62,525 nt of DNA from Listeria_A hofi (GCF_963575615.1 NZ_CAUYTL010000016.1:1-62525), one strand, 5' to 3'. Positions 1 to 8,596 are shown, numbered from the stretch's first letter. The notes: a model not told the origin generated them from the sequence alone. Numbers and translations are program-made.

Positions 1-48
1 AAAATACGTATCCAAAATCTAAATGCAGATTTTGGATACGTATTTTTC
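1..48. terminator. Bidirectional hairpin terminator
   Basis: A perfect 20-bp inverted repeat (1-20 against 27-46) with a 6-nt loop is flanked by A-runs and T-runs. It can end transcription from either side. The gene it serves on the left lies outside the window. Confidence 0.75.
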
Positions 49-76
49 TAGGTCAGAGAACCTTTTGTCTCAGACT

Positions 77-330
77 CCTCCAGGATCCAGCTTCAACAGC
101 CAGCCTCTCGAAATTTTCGTGGCCTCCGCAAAAGTCAAAAGAAGACTTTTACTGCGCCCCCTAACAAATTTTTTCAGAGCTGAACGAGCCCGTTCAGCAC
201 TTTGGTTAATCCGGCTTCAACGGCCAACTCCTCAAAAACTTCACGCCCTCCACAAAAAGCAAGAGCGGCTTTTTCTTACGGCCGCTCCAGTTTTTTTCGG
301 AGCCGAGCGGGCCGTTTCAGCACTTCTCGC
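77..330 (-). repeat. Structured intergenic repeat, module A, two copies read on the minus strand
   Basis: Read on the minus strand, two tandem units match the module-A units at 27957-28653: a GTGCTGAA..TTCAGC stem, a 7-nt-loop hairpin, then GGCTGTTGAAGCC-like sequence. The 7-nt-loop hairpin here uses AAAAAGC/GCTTTTT (254-274) and AAAAGTC/GACTTTT (130-150), whereas the distant copies use AAAACC/GGTTTT. Both members of each pair changed together. Short open frames cross this region but follow the repeat and have no ribosome site, so I do not call them genes. Confidence 0.7.
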
Positions 331-1228
331 TATAATAAAACTTAAACTCCATATCTTTCTGGTGATTTCCGAATCCTTTTCCGAATATCGTGGTCCCGCC
401 AATATTTTTAGCATCCTTTTCAACGGCTATACGGAATGTTAAGAGTTCTTCGGTTATTTCTAAATCATCTAAAGTTAATTCAGATAATATCTCTCCATCA
501 AAATGTGTACCATGCTGTGAAATACGAATGGTTTTGAAGAGCCCATATTGGCTATTGGAATCCTCCCACCAACTTGGCGTGTACTTACCACGGATGTCAG
601 AGAAATTTCCAGGACAAGTCCATGTTCCAAGCGCATGACCATTTAAATAGAAAGATATATCCGAGGGCCAAACGTTATTGGAATAAGGAAACTCAGAGGC
701 GATTTCAAAACTGATTTCAAGCAGTTCTATCTGTTCGTCTTTTTGTAGAGGATTAGGGACTTTGTATTCGAGATAGCCTTGTGTAAACCAGATGATTTGT
801 GCGTCCATTCGGTTGGCATCCATGAAATATTTTGGCTCGTCTACATGACCAATAAATTCTTTACTAGAAGCTAAACCGCATGTGGGTGTGACGTTATAAT
901 CGGTATAATGCCCAACTGGTAGCTCTAAGGAACGCATTTTAAAATTAGGATAGATAGTGGTCGGAAACGTAATCTCAATCTTGTCAACAACGAGCTTGGA
1001 AATTTTCTGGATGCCAGATTTTCCAGGTATTTTTTCTGTGCGGATTAATTTGGCGTTTTCCAGTTGGTTGATGTGGCGAGTGATGATAGCGCTACTCATA
1101 TGTAAGGCGTGTGCGAGCTCTTTAATGTTCATAGAATTTTGTGAAAGTAGGTTCAAAATTTGAATTCTAGTATCGCTGGCAAGAGCTTCATAAACGTGAA
1201 TGGAATCTTTGGAAATGTCTAATTGCAT
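317..1228 (-). CDS. ArsR-type winged-helix transcriptional regulator with C-terminal effector-like domain
   Basis: The first 80 or so residues read as an ArsR/DtxR-like winged helix (ASDTRIQILNLLSQ, then a recognition helix MSSAIITRHINQLENAKLI). The remaining 220 residues are beta-rich with many aromatics and look like a ligand-sensing domain that I cannot name. I chose ATG 1228 because AAAGGAGGA (1246-1238) lies nine bases upstream. A TTG at 1234 is too close to that site. It is divergent from the ABC sugar importer and GH2 gene, so it is probably their repressor and responds to the imported glycan or a breakdown product. That role is inference from position. Confidence 0.75.
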   Translation of the reverse strand: MQLDISKDSIHVYEALASDTRIQILNLLSQNSMNIKELAHALHMSSAIITRHINQLENAKLIRTEKIPGKSGIQKISKLVVDKIEITFPTTIYPNFKMRSLELPVGHYTDYNVTPTCGLASSKEFIGHVDEPKYFMDANRMDAQIIWFTQGYLEYKVPNPLQKDEQIELLEISFEIASEFPYSNNVWPSDISFYLNGHALGTWTCPGNFSDIRGKYTPSWWEDSNSQYGLFKTIRISQHGTHFDGEILSELTLDDLEITEELLTFRIAVEKDAKNIGGTTIFGKGFGNHQKDMEFKFYYSEKC

Positions 1229-1232
1229 GTAC

Positions 1233-1440
1233 AAAAATCCTCCTTTAGTTAATGGTTAGATAGATTAAAAGTAGTTTGTAAATAGTGTAAAAACAATTTA
1301 GTGAACTTATTGGTTCATCATAACATAAAATTGCTGATAAAAGAACTAAAAGTGTTGACAATAAAATTTTAGTGAATTATAGTAAAATTATAAAAGAAAT
1401 TTAGTTATTAATTTACTTGATGGTTAATTAAAGAATTTCT
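1233..1440. promoter_or_regulatory. Divergent operator region with repeated TTTAGTKAA-type motifs
   Basis: The intergenic DNA between the regulator and the sugar operon is very A/T rich. It repeats related words: TTTAGTTAATGGTT near 1243, TTTAGTGAACTTATTGGTTCA near 1297, TTTAGTGAATTATAG near 1368 and TTTAGTTATTAATTTACTTGATGGTTAATT near 1401. The recurrence and partial dyad symmetry suit binding sites for the divergent HTH regulator. This is inference. Confidence 0.4.
1355..1383 (+). promoter_or_regulatory. Sigma-A promoter of the sugar import/GH2 operon
   Basis: TTGACA (1355-1360), a 17-bp spacer and TATAGT (1378-1383) are close to the sigma-A consensus. The -10 region lies within a TTTAGTGAATTATAG repeat, where a repressor would block polymerase. 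Confidence 0.65.
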
Positions 1441-1457
1441 TTTTTTGAAAAGCTTTA

Positions 1458-1471
1458 TGTAGGCGTTTACA
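1458..1471 (+). promoter_or_regulatory. Probable cre (CcpA) site
   Basis: TGTAGGCGTTTACA matches the cre consensus TGWAANCGNTNWCA except at one position. It lies about 75 bp downstream of the -10 box, where CcpA bound to DNA would act as a roadblock. This suits carbon catabolite repression of a sugar operon. Confidence 0.55.
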
Positions 1472-1583
1472 TCTAATTGTGACTGGTGTAGATGTGGCTG
1501 GTTTTAGAGGTGTGAGTCGAGGTGTTTGTTTTTCACAGGTGGAGACTTAATCTAGAAGCTATTCTGGGTTTAGAGGCAAGAGC

Positions 1584-1672
1584 CACTGGGGGATTACATG
1601 CTCGCTTTGCTCGCATGCATATTGAGGCTCTAACTTAGCGAAGTACGCTTCGTAAGAGTCTCAACAAAGAGG
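1584..1672 (+). repeat. Module-B structured repeat in the leader of the sugar operon
   Basis: It shares with 28354-28445 the run AGAGCCACTG.GGATTACATGCTC, then GCATGCATATTGAGGCTCTAA. Three complementary segments are present: AGAGCC near 1580-1585, GAGGCTCT (1624-1631) and AGAGTCTC (1655-1662). The middle one can pair with either neighbour. The second hairpin also encloses CGAAG-TACG-CTTCG (1639-1652). The ribosome site of the next gene follows at once, so the structure lies in the mRNA leader. Confidence 0.6.
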
Positions 1673-1684
1673 GAGGAATATAAA

Positions 1685-2947
1685 ATGAAAAAAATGTTAG
1701 GTCTTGTTTGTATGTTATTATTGGTTGCTGGATTGGCTGCATGTGGGGGTTCTGGTGAGGCGAAGGATACAGCTAAAAGTAAGGAAATTATTTTTTGGAA
1801 TCCATTTACTGGTCCAGATGGTGCGAATATGCAAAAAATGGTGGACGCATACAATAAAACAAATCCGGAATTCAAAGTTAAAAACATGTCTTTAAAAGAG
1901 GGCGATATGTACACGAAAATTCCAACGGTTGTAAACTCCGGAAAAAATATTCCTGATTTGACGATCGTTCATGCTGAGCGTATTAAACAGTATGTGGACA
2001 ATGACATGTTGTTAAACTATGATGATTATTTGGCAGATTTCCCAGACTTAAAAGCGGAAAACTATGTGCCGGAAGCTTGGAATATTGGTGAATTGGATAA
2101 TAAACGATATAGTATCCCGCTCGATATCCACTCTTTCATTATGTACTATAACAAAGATTTAGTGAAAAAATATGCTCCAAACGCGCTGGACGATAATATT
2201 GTCACTTTTGATGAAATAAAAGCAGCGGGTGCGCTGGCTAAAAAGGACAAAATTGATGCAGTATCTGTAAGCTGGGTGAAACCGGTATTCCTATCTCTCT
2301 ATGCGCAAAACGGCGGGAAGTTAACAGAAAATGGTGTTGATCCAACGCTTGATAATCAGCAGGCAAAAGATACGTTTAATCTGTGGAAAGACATGTACAA
2401 GGATGGTATTACAACAAAAGATGGCGAAGATTATTTCCAAAAATTCATTGCCGGAAAAGTAATATTTGCGCCAGAGGGAATCTGGATGCAGAATAATGCG
2501 AAAGATGCTAAGTTCGATTGGGGAATCACAAATGCACCGCAATTAAGCGATGATAAAAATAAGATGGTGAACTGGTCTAGCTCGCATCAATTCACGATGT
2601 TTAACAGTGAAGGCCGCTCGAAAGAAAAAACAGAAGGCGTGCTGAAATTTATCGACTGGGTGCAAGATAACTCGCTAGAATGGGCGAAATCAGGCCAAAA
2701 CCCAGCATCTCTAAAAATCATGGATGAGCCGAGTTACAAGGAGATGCCACAATCGTTCTTATTGCTAAATCCAGCTGAGCAGAAATCGTTGAAGATTTTT
2801 GATTATAAGTATAATGGTTACGTTTCGGAGCAATTGGATGCGAATGGAAATGATATTATTTTCGGTAAGACGCCAGTGAATAAAGGGTTAGCAGATATGC
2901 AAAAAGCAGTGGAAGATAAGATTGCTAAAGATAAATCCAATAATTAA
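1685..2947 (+). CDS. ABC transporter sugar-binding lipoprotein (CUT1 type)
   Basis: A 420-residue extracellular solute-binding protein with a lipoprotein signal (LLLVAGLAAC, cysteine near residue 20) followed by a Gly/Ser linker. The body has the family-1 solute-binding pattern (IIFWNPFTGPDGANMQKMVD near the start, a W-rich ligand site, KSGQNPASLK near the end). GGGAGGAATATAAA precedes the ATG. It is the first gene of an operon with two permeases and a GH2 enzyme, so it should capture a short glycan or glycoside at the membrane. No ATPase gene is present, so a shared MsmX-type ATPase elsewhere must energise it, as is usual for CUT1 systems in Firmicutes. Confidence 0.9.
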   Translation: MKKMLGLVCMLLLVAGLAACGGSGEAKDTAKSKEIIFWNPFTGPDGANMQKMVDAYNKTNPEFKVKNMSLKEGDMYTKIPTVVNSGKNIPDLTIVHAERIKQYVDNDMLLNYDDYLADFPDLKAENYVPEAWNIGELDNKRYSIPLDIHSFIMYYNKDLVKKYAPNALDDNIVTFDEIKAAGALAKKDKIDAVSVSWVKPVFLSLYAQNGGKLTENGVDPTLDNQQAKDTFNLWKDMYKDGITTKDGEDYFQKFIAGKVIFAPEGIWMQNNAKDAKFDWGITNAPQLSDDKNKMVNWSSSHQFTMFNSEGRSKEKTEGVLKFIDWVQDNSLEWAKSGQNPASLKIMDEPSYKEMPQSFLLLNPAEQKSLKIFDYKYNGYVSEQLDANGNDIIFGKTPVNKGLADMQKAVEDKIAKDKSNN

Positions 2948-2958
2948 ATCAAATAATG

Positions 2959-2986
2959 GGCTTGAGAATTTGCGAATTCTCAAGCC
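2959..2986 (+). other. Intercistronic hairpin without T-run
   Basis: A perfect 12-bp stem (2959-2970 with 2975-2986) with a 4-nt loop lies between the binding protein and the first permease. It has no T-tract, so it more likely protects the 3' end of the binding-protein mRNA, raising its level over the permeases, than terminates. That pattern is common in binding-protein operons. Confidence 0.6.
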
Positions 2987-3013
2987 TTAGATGAAAAATT
3001 GGGAGTGATTGTA

Positions 3014-3916
3014 ATGGAAGCAAATGCTAAAACGATAACATATAAAACAAGAAAATGGCAGTTCACACCGTGGTTATTTGCAGGTCCGCATTTAATTATT
3101 TTCTTGATCTTTTTTCTTGTTCCTGTTGTTTATGGAATTTATATTTCTTTTACGGATTGGGATTTGATTGGTACGCCTGATTTTGTAGGATTTGATAATT
3201 ATCGCGAAATATTGTTTCAGAAAGATTCGACTTTTTATGAACAGTTACATAATGGGTTGCGAAATACATTTATTTTCGTCGTGTTAACCGTACCATTTTG
3301 TATTATTGTCCCGTTATTATTAGCTAGTGCACTAAACGCGAAGCCACGGCTAAATAAGCTGTTTCAATCGCTATTTTATTTGCCATCGTTGTTTGCTATT
3401 TCGGCGGTTATCATTATTTGGGGCTTGATGTTTAATGTGAGTTTCGGTCCAATCAACCAGTTTCTTGGCACGACGATTAATTGGGTAGGCACGCAGCCTT
3501 ACGCTTGGATGACGCTTGTGATTGTAACGGTTTGGTGGTGTATCGGTGGGAATATGATTATTTATCAGGCTGCACTAAATGGCATTTCTCAGGATTTCTA
3601 TGAAGCAGCTGAAATCGATGGTGCCACTTCTGTACAAAAATTCTTCAAGATAACGCTTCCGAGTATTCGCGCGCAGTTATTATATACTGTAGTAATGACT
3701 ACTATTGCTCAGTTTAACGTTTATGGGCAACCACTGATGCTGACAAAAGGTGGTCCATCTGGCTCGACATCGGTGCTGTTAATGTATATTCAGCAAAATG
3801 CGTTTGGTACTGGCCAATCGATTGCGGGAATTGCATCTGCAATGGCTGTTATTCTCGGCTTGTGTATCATGGCTGTTTCCGCAGTCCAATTTTTCTTTTT
3901 ACGGAATAAAAACTAA
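3014..3916 (+). CDS. ABC sugar transporter permease 1 (MalF/LacF type)
   Basis: An integral membrane permease with six predicted helices. The first helix reads HLIIFLIFFLVPVVYGIYIS. The EAA loop that docks the ATPase is EAAEIDGATSVQKFFKITLP near residue 202. I chose ATG 3014 because GGGAGTG lies 6-7 bases upstream; the frame also opens with TTG at 2999, upstream of that site. It pairs with the next gene to form the membrane channel of the importer. Confidence 0.9.
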   Translation: MEANAKTITYKTRKWQFTPWLFAGPHLIIFLIFFLVPVVYGIYISFTDWDLIGTPDFVGFDNYREILFQKDSTFYEQLHNGLRNTFIFVVLTVPFCIIVPLLLASALNAKPRLNKLFQSLFYLPSLFAISAVIIIWGLMFNVSFGPINQFLGTTINWVGTQPYAWMTLVIVTVWWCIGGNMIIYQAALNGISQDFYEAAEIDGATSVQKFFKITLPSIRAQLLYTVVMTTIAQFNVYGQPLMLTKGGPSGSTSVLLMYIQQNAFGTGQSIAGIASAMAVILGLCIMAVSAVQFFFLRNKN

Positions 3917-3939
3917 CGGCGAGAGGGGATGGATTTCTG

Positions 3940-4782
3940 ATGAAAAAAGATACACGTTTTATACCAAAATTAATTGCTTTTATATTCTTGCTTGTGATGG
4001 CTATCATCTGGGTTGTTCCGCTCGCGTGGGGAATTGTGACGTCCTTTAAATCGGAGGCAGAGGTTGCGACGGTGGGCTTTAAATTCCTTCCTGTGCAATG
4101 GGTGACGACAAATTATACGGAACTGCTATTTAATAATGCAGCCACGCCACTTTTAAGGTGGTTTATGAATTCAATGATTATTGCTGTATCGCAAACGGTG
4201 CTTGTACTTGTAGTAGTATCTTTGGCGGCGTTTGCATACAGTCGTTTGAAATTTCGCGGACGTAATGCCATGTTTGTTTTTTTGATGGCAACGATGATGT
4301 TTCCTAGTGTCGTGAATTTAATTCCACTTTATAAAATTATTGATACTTTCGGTTGGGTGAATAATTATTTAGCGGCTATTGTGCCGGGAGCTGCGGCTGT
4401 ATTCAATATCTTTCTTGTTCGGCAGTTCATGGTGAATATTCCGATTGAATTTGATGAGGCGGCTCGTATCGACGGTGCAGGTGATTTCAAAATTTTCTAC
4501 AAAGTGATTTTGCCACTTTTACGACCGGTGTTAATGGTTGTGGCGCTGTTCACTTTCACGGCAGCTTGGAACGACTTCCTGTGGCCTTCAATCGTGTTTA
4601 ATGACATTGAAATGATGCCGATTACCCCTGGGCTTCAGCTGTTACAAGGGATGTATCAGGCACAACCGGCACATTTGATGGCAGGGGCGCTTGTCGCGAT
4701 TGTACCGACTTTCATACTATACTTGTTCGCGCAAAAATATTTCTTACAGTCGATGGCACTATCATCTGGCGTAAAAGGGTAA
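3940..4782 (+). CDS. ABC sugar transporter permease 2 (MalG/LacG type)
   Basis: A 280-residue inner-membrane permease of the binding-protein-dependent family. It begins with a long hydrophobic helix (LIAFIFLLVMAIIWVVPLAW) and carries the EAA motif EAARIDGAGDFKIFYKVILP in the cytoplasmic loop near residue 173. It lies 23 bases after permease 1 behind a GGCGAGAGGGG ribosome site. It forms a heterodimer with permease 1. Substrate cannot be told from sequence; the GH2 gene downstream suggests a beta-galactoside, beta-glucuronide or similar glycoside. Confidence 0.9.
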   Translation: MKKDTRFIPKLIAFIFLLVMAIIWVVPLAWGIVTSFKSEAEVATVGFKFLPVQWVTTNYTELLFNNAATPLLRWFMNSMIIAVSQTVLVLVVVSLAAFAYSRLKFRGRNAMFVFLMATMMFPSVVNLIPLYKIIDTFGWVNNYLAAIVPGAAAVFNIFLVRQFMVNIPIEFDEAARIDGAGDFKIFYKVILPLLRPVLMVVALFTFTAAWNDFLWPSIVFNDIEMMPITPGLQLLQGMYQAQPAHLMAGALVAIVPTFILYLFAQKYFLQSMALSSGVKG

Positions 4783-4888
4783 GGACCGATTTTATTAAGT
4801 GTGAACAAAGCTAACTGTTAATCTTTCGATTTGTGTGAAGCTAAAATTAGCGTTTATTTAAGAATGGAAGGTCAGGAGGGATTTTTAG

Positions 4889-5317
4889 GTGAGTAGACGA
4901 TTAGAGCGAATCTTTATTTATATCGCAGCGACTTGGCAGTTGTTGGATGGGCTGTTGACAGTCTTTGTTTATGGGATATTTATAAAGCGGCAAGGGCTAG
5001 ATGTTGCAGGGCTTTCTGTGGCGCAAATGCGAGCAATGAAGGCGTTGTTTGGAAGTATTTTTAACTTTGTAGTCATCTTCGGGGTGTTATTGATCTTACT
5101 TGGGTTGTTGAATATTTATTTGGCACGGAAACATTGGAAAGACGGTGCTATTGGCTGGAAATTACCGCTTTGGTTAATCGTTTGTGGTGTATTTTCATAT
5201 TTTATTATGGATATACCAAATATTTTCTTATTTATGAGCGCCGGAATCATTGGTTTGGCTAAAAATAAAGGCATGCGGCTACAGAAAAATAAGATAATTG
5301 GGGAGGAATTGGGATGA
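4889..5317 (+). CDS. Small four-helix membrane protein coupled to GH2 enzyme
   Basis: 142 residues with about four hydrophobic segments (near 10-30, 52-75, 90-110, 115-130) and a basic C-terminus. The start is GTG 4889 after AGGAGGG (4873-4879). Its TGA overlaps the ATG of the GH2 gene by four bases (ATGA), so the two are translationally coupled. I recognise the type from similar small proteins beside glycosidase operons but cannot name a function. A role in transport or anchoring would be a guess. Confidence 0.75.
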   Translation: MSRRLERIFIYIAATWQLLDGLLTVFVYGIFIKRQGLDVAGLSVAQMRAMKALFGSIFNFVVIFGVLLILLGLLNIYLARKHWKDGAIGWKLPLWLIVCGVFSYFIMDIPNIFLFMSAGIIGLAKNKGMRLQKNKIIGEELG

Positions 5318-7050
5318 AAGAATTACATCCAAGACCGCAGTTTGTACGAGAGAATTGGGAGTTGCTAAATGGCAAATGGGCGTTTACGTTTGATGACGGG
5401 GACGTTGGTGTAGCAAAAGGTTGGTTCGAGGGCCTGCCAGCAGAGAGTGTGATTGAAGTGCCTTTTACTTATGAAACGAAGGCGAGTGGTATTCACGATG
5501 AGTCGCATCATGCAGTCGTTTGGTATGAACGTGACGTGATAGTTTCAGAAACCGAAAAAGATGTGTTGCTGCACTTTGAAGGTTCGGATTACGCCACAAC
5601 AGTCTGGGTGAACGGGAAAATGGTTGGCGAACATCGAGGTTGTTATACGGCATTTGTTTTTAATGTGACGGATTATATTGCAGCCGGGGCGAATCGGATT
5701 ACTGTTCGCGTTCAGGATAGTATGGATACGGCGCAACCACGTGGCAAGCAGCGCTGGATTAAAGATAATTTTGGTTGCTGGTATGTTCAGACGACGGGGA
5801 TTTGGAAGTCGGTTTGGTTGGAATACGTTTCGCCAGTTCATATTGATTATGTGAAAATGACGCCGGATTTTGATGCTCGGAAAATCGATTTTGAGGTAGA
5901 GACTAACGTCTGGCATGATGATGTGACAGCGTGTGCGACTATTCAGTTCGACGGCGAACTAATCGAGGAAGTTAGTGCTACCGTGAAGGATGGTGTGGCG
6001 CGTTTGCAAGCCTCTGTTTTTGCTAAAGGTGATCCATGGAGTATGAAAGTCTGGAACACAGAGACGCCAAATCTATACGATGTCACATTCACTTTGCTCA
6101 AAGAAAATACAGTCATTGATTGCGTAGAATCATATTTCGGCATGCGAAAAATTGCGATTGAAGGCGAAAAAGTGATGCTGAATAATGAGGAGCTGTATCA
6201 ACGTTTGATTCTTGATCAAGGCTACTGGCAAGATAGTGATTTGACACCACCATCTGTCGCAGCGCTAGAGCTTGATATCGAAAAAATTCTCGAAATGGGC
6301 TATAACGGTGTCCGTAAACATCAGAAAGTCGAGGATAACCGTTTCTTGTATCTGTGTGATAAGAAAGGTTTGCTCGTTTGGTCTGAGGTCGGTTCTACCT
6401 ATAGTTTTAGCGATAAAGCAGTTGCAAACTTCACGGCGGAATGGCTTGATATCGTGAAGCAGAACTACAATCATCCATCGATTATTACGTGGGTTCCTTT
6501 CAATGAGTCGTGGGGTGTTGAGAACATTCACGAAAATAAGAAACAACAGCAGTTCACGGAAGGTATTTATTATTTGACCAAAACGTTCGATGCAATGCGT
6601 CCAGTAGTGACGAACGATGGATGGGACCACACAATTTCTGACATTATTACGCTTCATGATTATGAAGAAAATGGTAGAACATTTACCGAACGCTATGCAG
6701 ATCAGGAAAAATTACTATCCAATGCATTCCAACACAATCAGTTCCGTCACCCGTTCGCTAGCGGTTATGAAAACATCGGAAAGCCAGTAATTATCTCTGA
6801 GTTTGGTGGTATCGCATTCCAATCAGAATCTGGCTGGGGCTACGGCAATCAAGTGCAAAATGAAGCAGCATTTTTAGAGCGTTTTGAAAATATAACAAGT
6901 GCCATTCAAGGGCTTGATTATATCTCTGGCTTCTGTTATACGCAAGTTACTGATGTGCAACAGGAAATCAACGGCCTGCTCACGATTGATCGCAAAGCGA
7001 AGGTTGATTTAGCTAAAGTATGTAGCATCAATGAGAGACGTAAAAAATAA
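5314..7050 (+). CDS. Glycoside hydrolase family 2 (beta-galactosidase/beta-glucuronidase-like)
   Basis: 578 residues in the GH2 layout: jelly-roll sugar-binding domain (RPQFVRENWELLNGKWAF; WYERDV; HFEGSDYATTVWVNGKMVGEH), an immunoglobulin-like domain, then a TIM barrel from about residue 290. The acid/base glutamate is in PFNESWG (near residue 397) and the likely nucleophile is in IISEFGG (near 495). There is no signal peptide, so it acts in the cytoplasm on the imported glycoside. It is far shorter than LacZ, nearer the size of beta-glucuronidases. The usual barrel-entry arginine region reads LYQRLILDQGYW, which differs from LacZ. Substrate remains open. Confidence 0.85.
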   Translation: MKELHPRPQFVRENWELLNGKWAFTFDDGDVGVAKGWFEGLPAESVIEVPFTYETKASGIHDESHHAVVWYERDVIVSETEKDVLLHFEGSDYATTVWVNGKMVGEHRGCYTAFVFNVTDYIAAGANRITVRVQDSMDTAQPRGKQRWIKDNFGCWYVQTTGIWKSVWLEYVSPVHIDYVKMTPDFDARKIDFEVETNVWHDDVTACATIQFDGELIEEVSATVKDGVARLQASVFAKGDPWSMKVWNTETPNLYDVTFTLLKENTVIDCVESYFGMRKIAIEGEKVMLNNEELYQRLILDQGYWQDSDLTPPSVAALELDIEKILEMGYNGVRKHQKVEDNRFLYLCDKKGLLVWSEVGSTYSFSDKAVANFTAEWLDIVKQNYNHPSIITWVPFNESWGVENIHENKKQQQFTEGIYYLTKTFDAMRPVVTNDGWDHTISDIITLHDYEENGRTFTERYADQEKLLSNAFQHNQFRHPFASGYENIGKPVIISEFGGIAFQSESGWGYGNQVQNEAAFLERFENITSAIQGLDYISGFCYTQVTDVQQEINGLLTIDRKAKVDLAKVCSINERRKK

Positions 7051-7162
7051 TACCTTCATAATGAGTCATCCTTATCATTTCTTTTCAAGCAAGTTTCCTA
7101 TATAATGGAGAGATACTACAGTAGGGACCTTGAATAAGGCTCGAAATGATTGGACGATGTGT

Positions 7163-8374
7163 ATGTTTAAAAAAATGTTGAAATCCTATGACTATCCTCT
7201 TTTAGCGGTATACATCATTGTATGTCTGTTTGGGTTGATCATGGTTTATAGTTCTAGTATGTTTGTCGCGATTAACAAGGGATGGGACCCCGCGACATTC
7301 TATAACAGTCAATTAAAAAATTGGATTATCTCGTTGTTCCTGTTGGTTTTCTTCGCTGTGTTCCCATATAAGATTCTTCAAAATAACAAAATGTTGATGC
7401 TAATCATGTTTGGGTCTGTCTCGCTTTTGCTACTTGTCTTAGCATTCGGAGACTCGGCGAACAATGCGCAGAGTTGGTTGGAGTTAGGGCCAATTCGGAT
7501 TCAGCCTTCTGAGTTTATTAAAGTATCGATGATTGTTTATATGGCTGCGGTATACTCGAAAAAGCAGCGTTACATTGATGATTTTAACCGTGGAGTTCTG
7601 CCACCCGTTTTGTTTTTAGTTGTAATCTGTTTCTTGATATTATTACAACCAGATATTGGGACGGCCGCGATAGTTTTCTTGACGGGGTGCGGTATTATTA
7701 TGGCATCAGGTATGCGACTCAAAACGATTTTGAAATTAGTAGGATTAGGGTTGCTTATTTTAGCTGTTTTATGCGTCATCGTCTTTCTATTACCGGAAGA
7801 TATTCGTTCGAAACTGATTACAACGAAGCGAATTGGACGAATTACAAGCTTTCAAAATCCATTTACGGATCATGGTGCGAGTGGGTACCAGTTGGTGAAT
7901 TCATTTTATGCGATTGGCTCTGGTGGCTTTTTTGGTCAGGGGCTCGGCGAAAGTGTGCAGAAGCTGGGTTATTTACCGGAGGCATATACTGATTTTATTA
8001 GTGCGATTATTGCAGAAGAGCTTGGTTTTTTTGGTATTTTGGTTACGGTTGGTGGTATTTATTTTATCGTTTTGCGTTCAATCACAAATGGCATGCGTGC
8101 CCATGATTCGTTCGGTTCGTTGCTCTGCTATGGCACCGCGACGCTCATTGGGATTCAGGCGTTTATTAATCTAGGCGGTGCGGCCGGAATGATTCCACTT
8201 ACTGGGGTGACGCTACCATTCACGAGTTTCGGTGGATCATCGCTCATGTCAATGTCGATTTTGGTTGGAATTGTACTGAATGTATCGATGATGAATAAAT
8301 TCCAGAAGAATTATGGTTCAGAAAAGGATTTGGCGCAATCTGCAAAAGTGGCGCAACCACGACCACAGAGGTAG
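7163..8374 (+). CDS. ftsW: SEDS-family cell-wall glycosyltransferase FtsW
   Basis: About 403 residues with ten hydrophobic segments and the SEDS signatures GPIRIQPSEFIK, LLQPDIGTA and GLGESVQKLGYLPEAYTDFISAIIAEELG. SEDS proteins polymerise glycan strands from lipid II together with a class B penicillin-binding protein; FtsW serves the division septum. A TATAAT at 7101 gives a short leader. The frame opens at TTG 7130, but no ribosome site suits it. I prefer ATG 7163 (weak GGA eight bases upstream); ATG 7157 is possible. The position just before pycA is the usual Listeria/Bacillus arrangement. Confidence 0.85.
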   Translation: MFKKMLKSYDYPLLAVYIIVCLFGLIMVYSSSMFVAINKGWDPATFYNSQLKNWIISLFLLVFFAVFPYKILQNNKMLMLIMFGSVSLLLLVLAFGDSANNAQSWLELGPIRIQPSEFIKVSMIVYMAAVYSKKQRYIDDFNRGVLPPVLFLVVICFLILLQPDIGTAAIVFLTGCGIIMASGMRLKTILKLVGLGLLILAVLCVIVFLLPEDIRSKLITTKRIGRITSFQNPFTDHGASGYQLVNSFYAIGSGGFFGQGLGESVQKLGYLPEAYTDFISAIIAEELGFFGILVTVGGIYFIVLRSITNGMRAHDSFGSLLCYGTATLIGIQAFINLGGAAGMIPLTGVTLPFTSFGGSSLMSMSILVGIVLNVSMMNKFQKNYGSEKDLAQSAKVAQPRPQR

Positions 8375-8381
8375 GAATAGG

Positions 8382-8415
8382 AAAACGGGCTGAGAAATTT
8401 TGGCTCGTTTTTTCT
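8382..8415 (+). terminator. Terminator after ftsW
   Basis: AAAACGGGC pairs imperfectly with GCTCGTTTT, followed by a T-run, directly after the ftsW stop. Confidence 0.65.
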
Positions 8416-8420
8416 ATCGG

Positions 8421-8473
8421 AAAGTATCAGATACGCTGTATTTTTTCAAAAATTATTGTATATCTGATACTTT
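8421..8473. repeat. 13-bp inverted repeat upstream of pycA
   Basis: AAAGTATCAGATA (8421-8433) is matched exactly by TATCTGATACTTT (8461-8473) with a 27-base spacer. It lies about 95 bp upstream of the pycA -35 box and after the ftsW terminator. It could be a second bidirectional terminator or a regulator-binding dyad; the widely spaced arms favour a binding site. Confidence 0.5.
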
Positions 8474-8566
8474 AGCTGGGCGTTAGTTTGGAGAAGCTTG
8501 AAACCTTGATACAATGCACTTTTGATAAATTATCTGAACATTTTTTATAAAAATCAGAGAAAACAA

Positions 8567-8596
8567 TTTACATCTGGGGTACTTTAATACTATAAT
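8567..8596 (+). promoter_or_regulatory. Probable pycA promoter
   Basis: TTTACA (8567-8572), an 18-bp spacer and TATAAT (8591-8596). About 90 bases of leader lie between this and the pycA start. Confidence 0.5.

Noticed and set aside
23..442. Open frame of 139 residues at the left end
   Set aside because: It follows the module-A repeat, has no ribosome site and runs into the regulator gene on the other strand.
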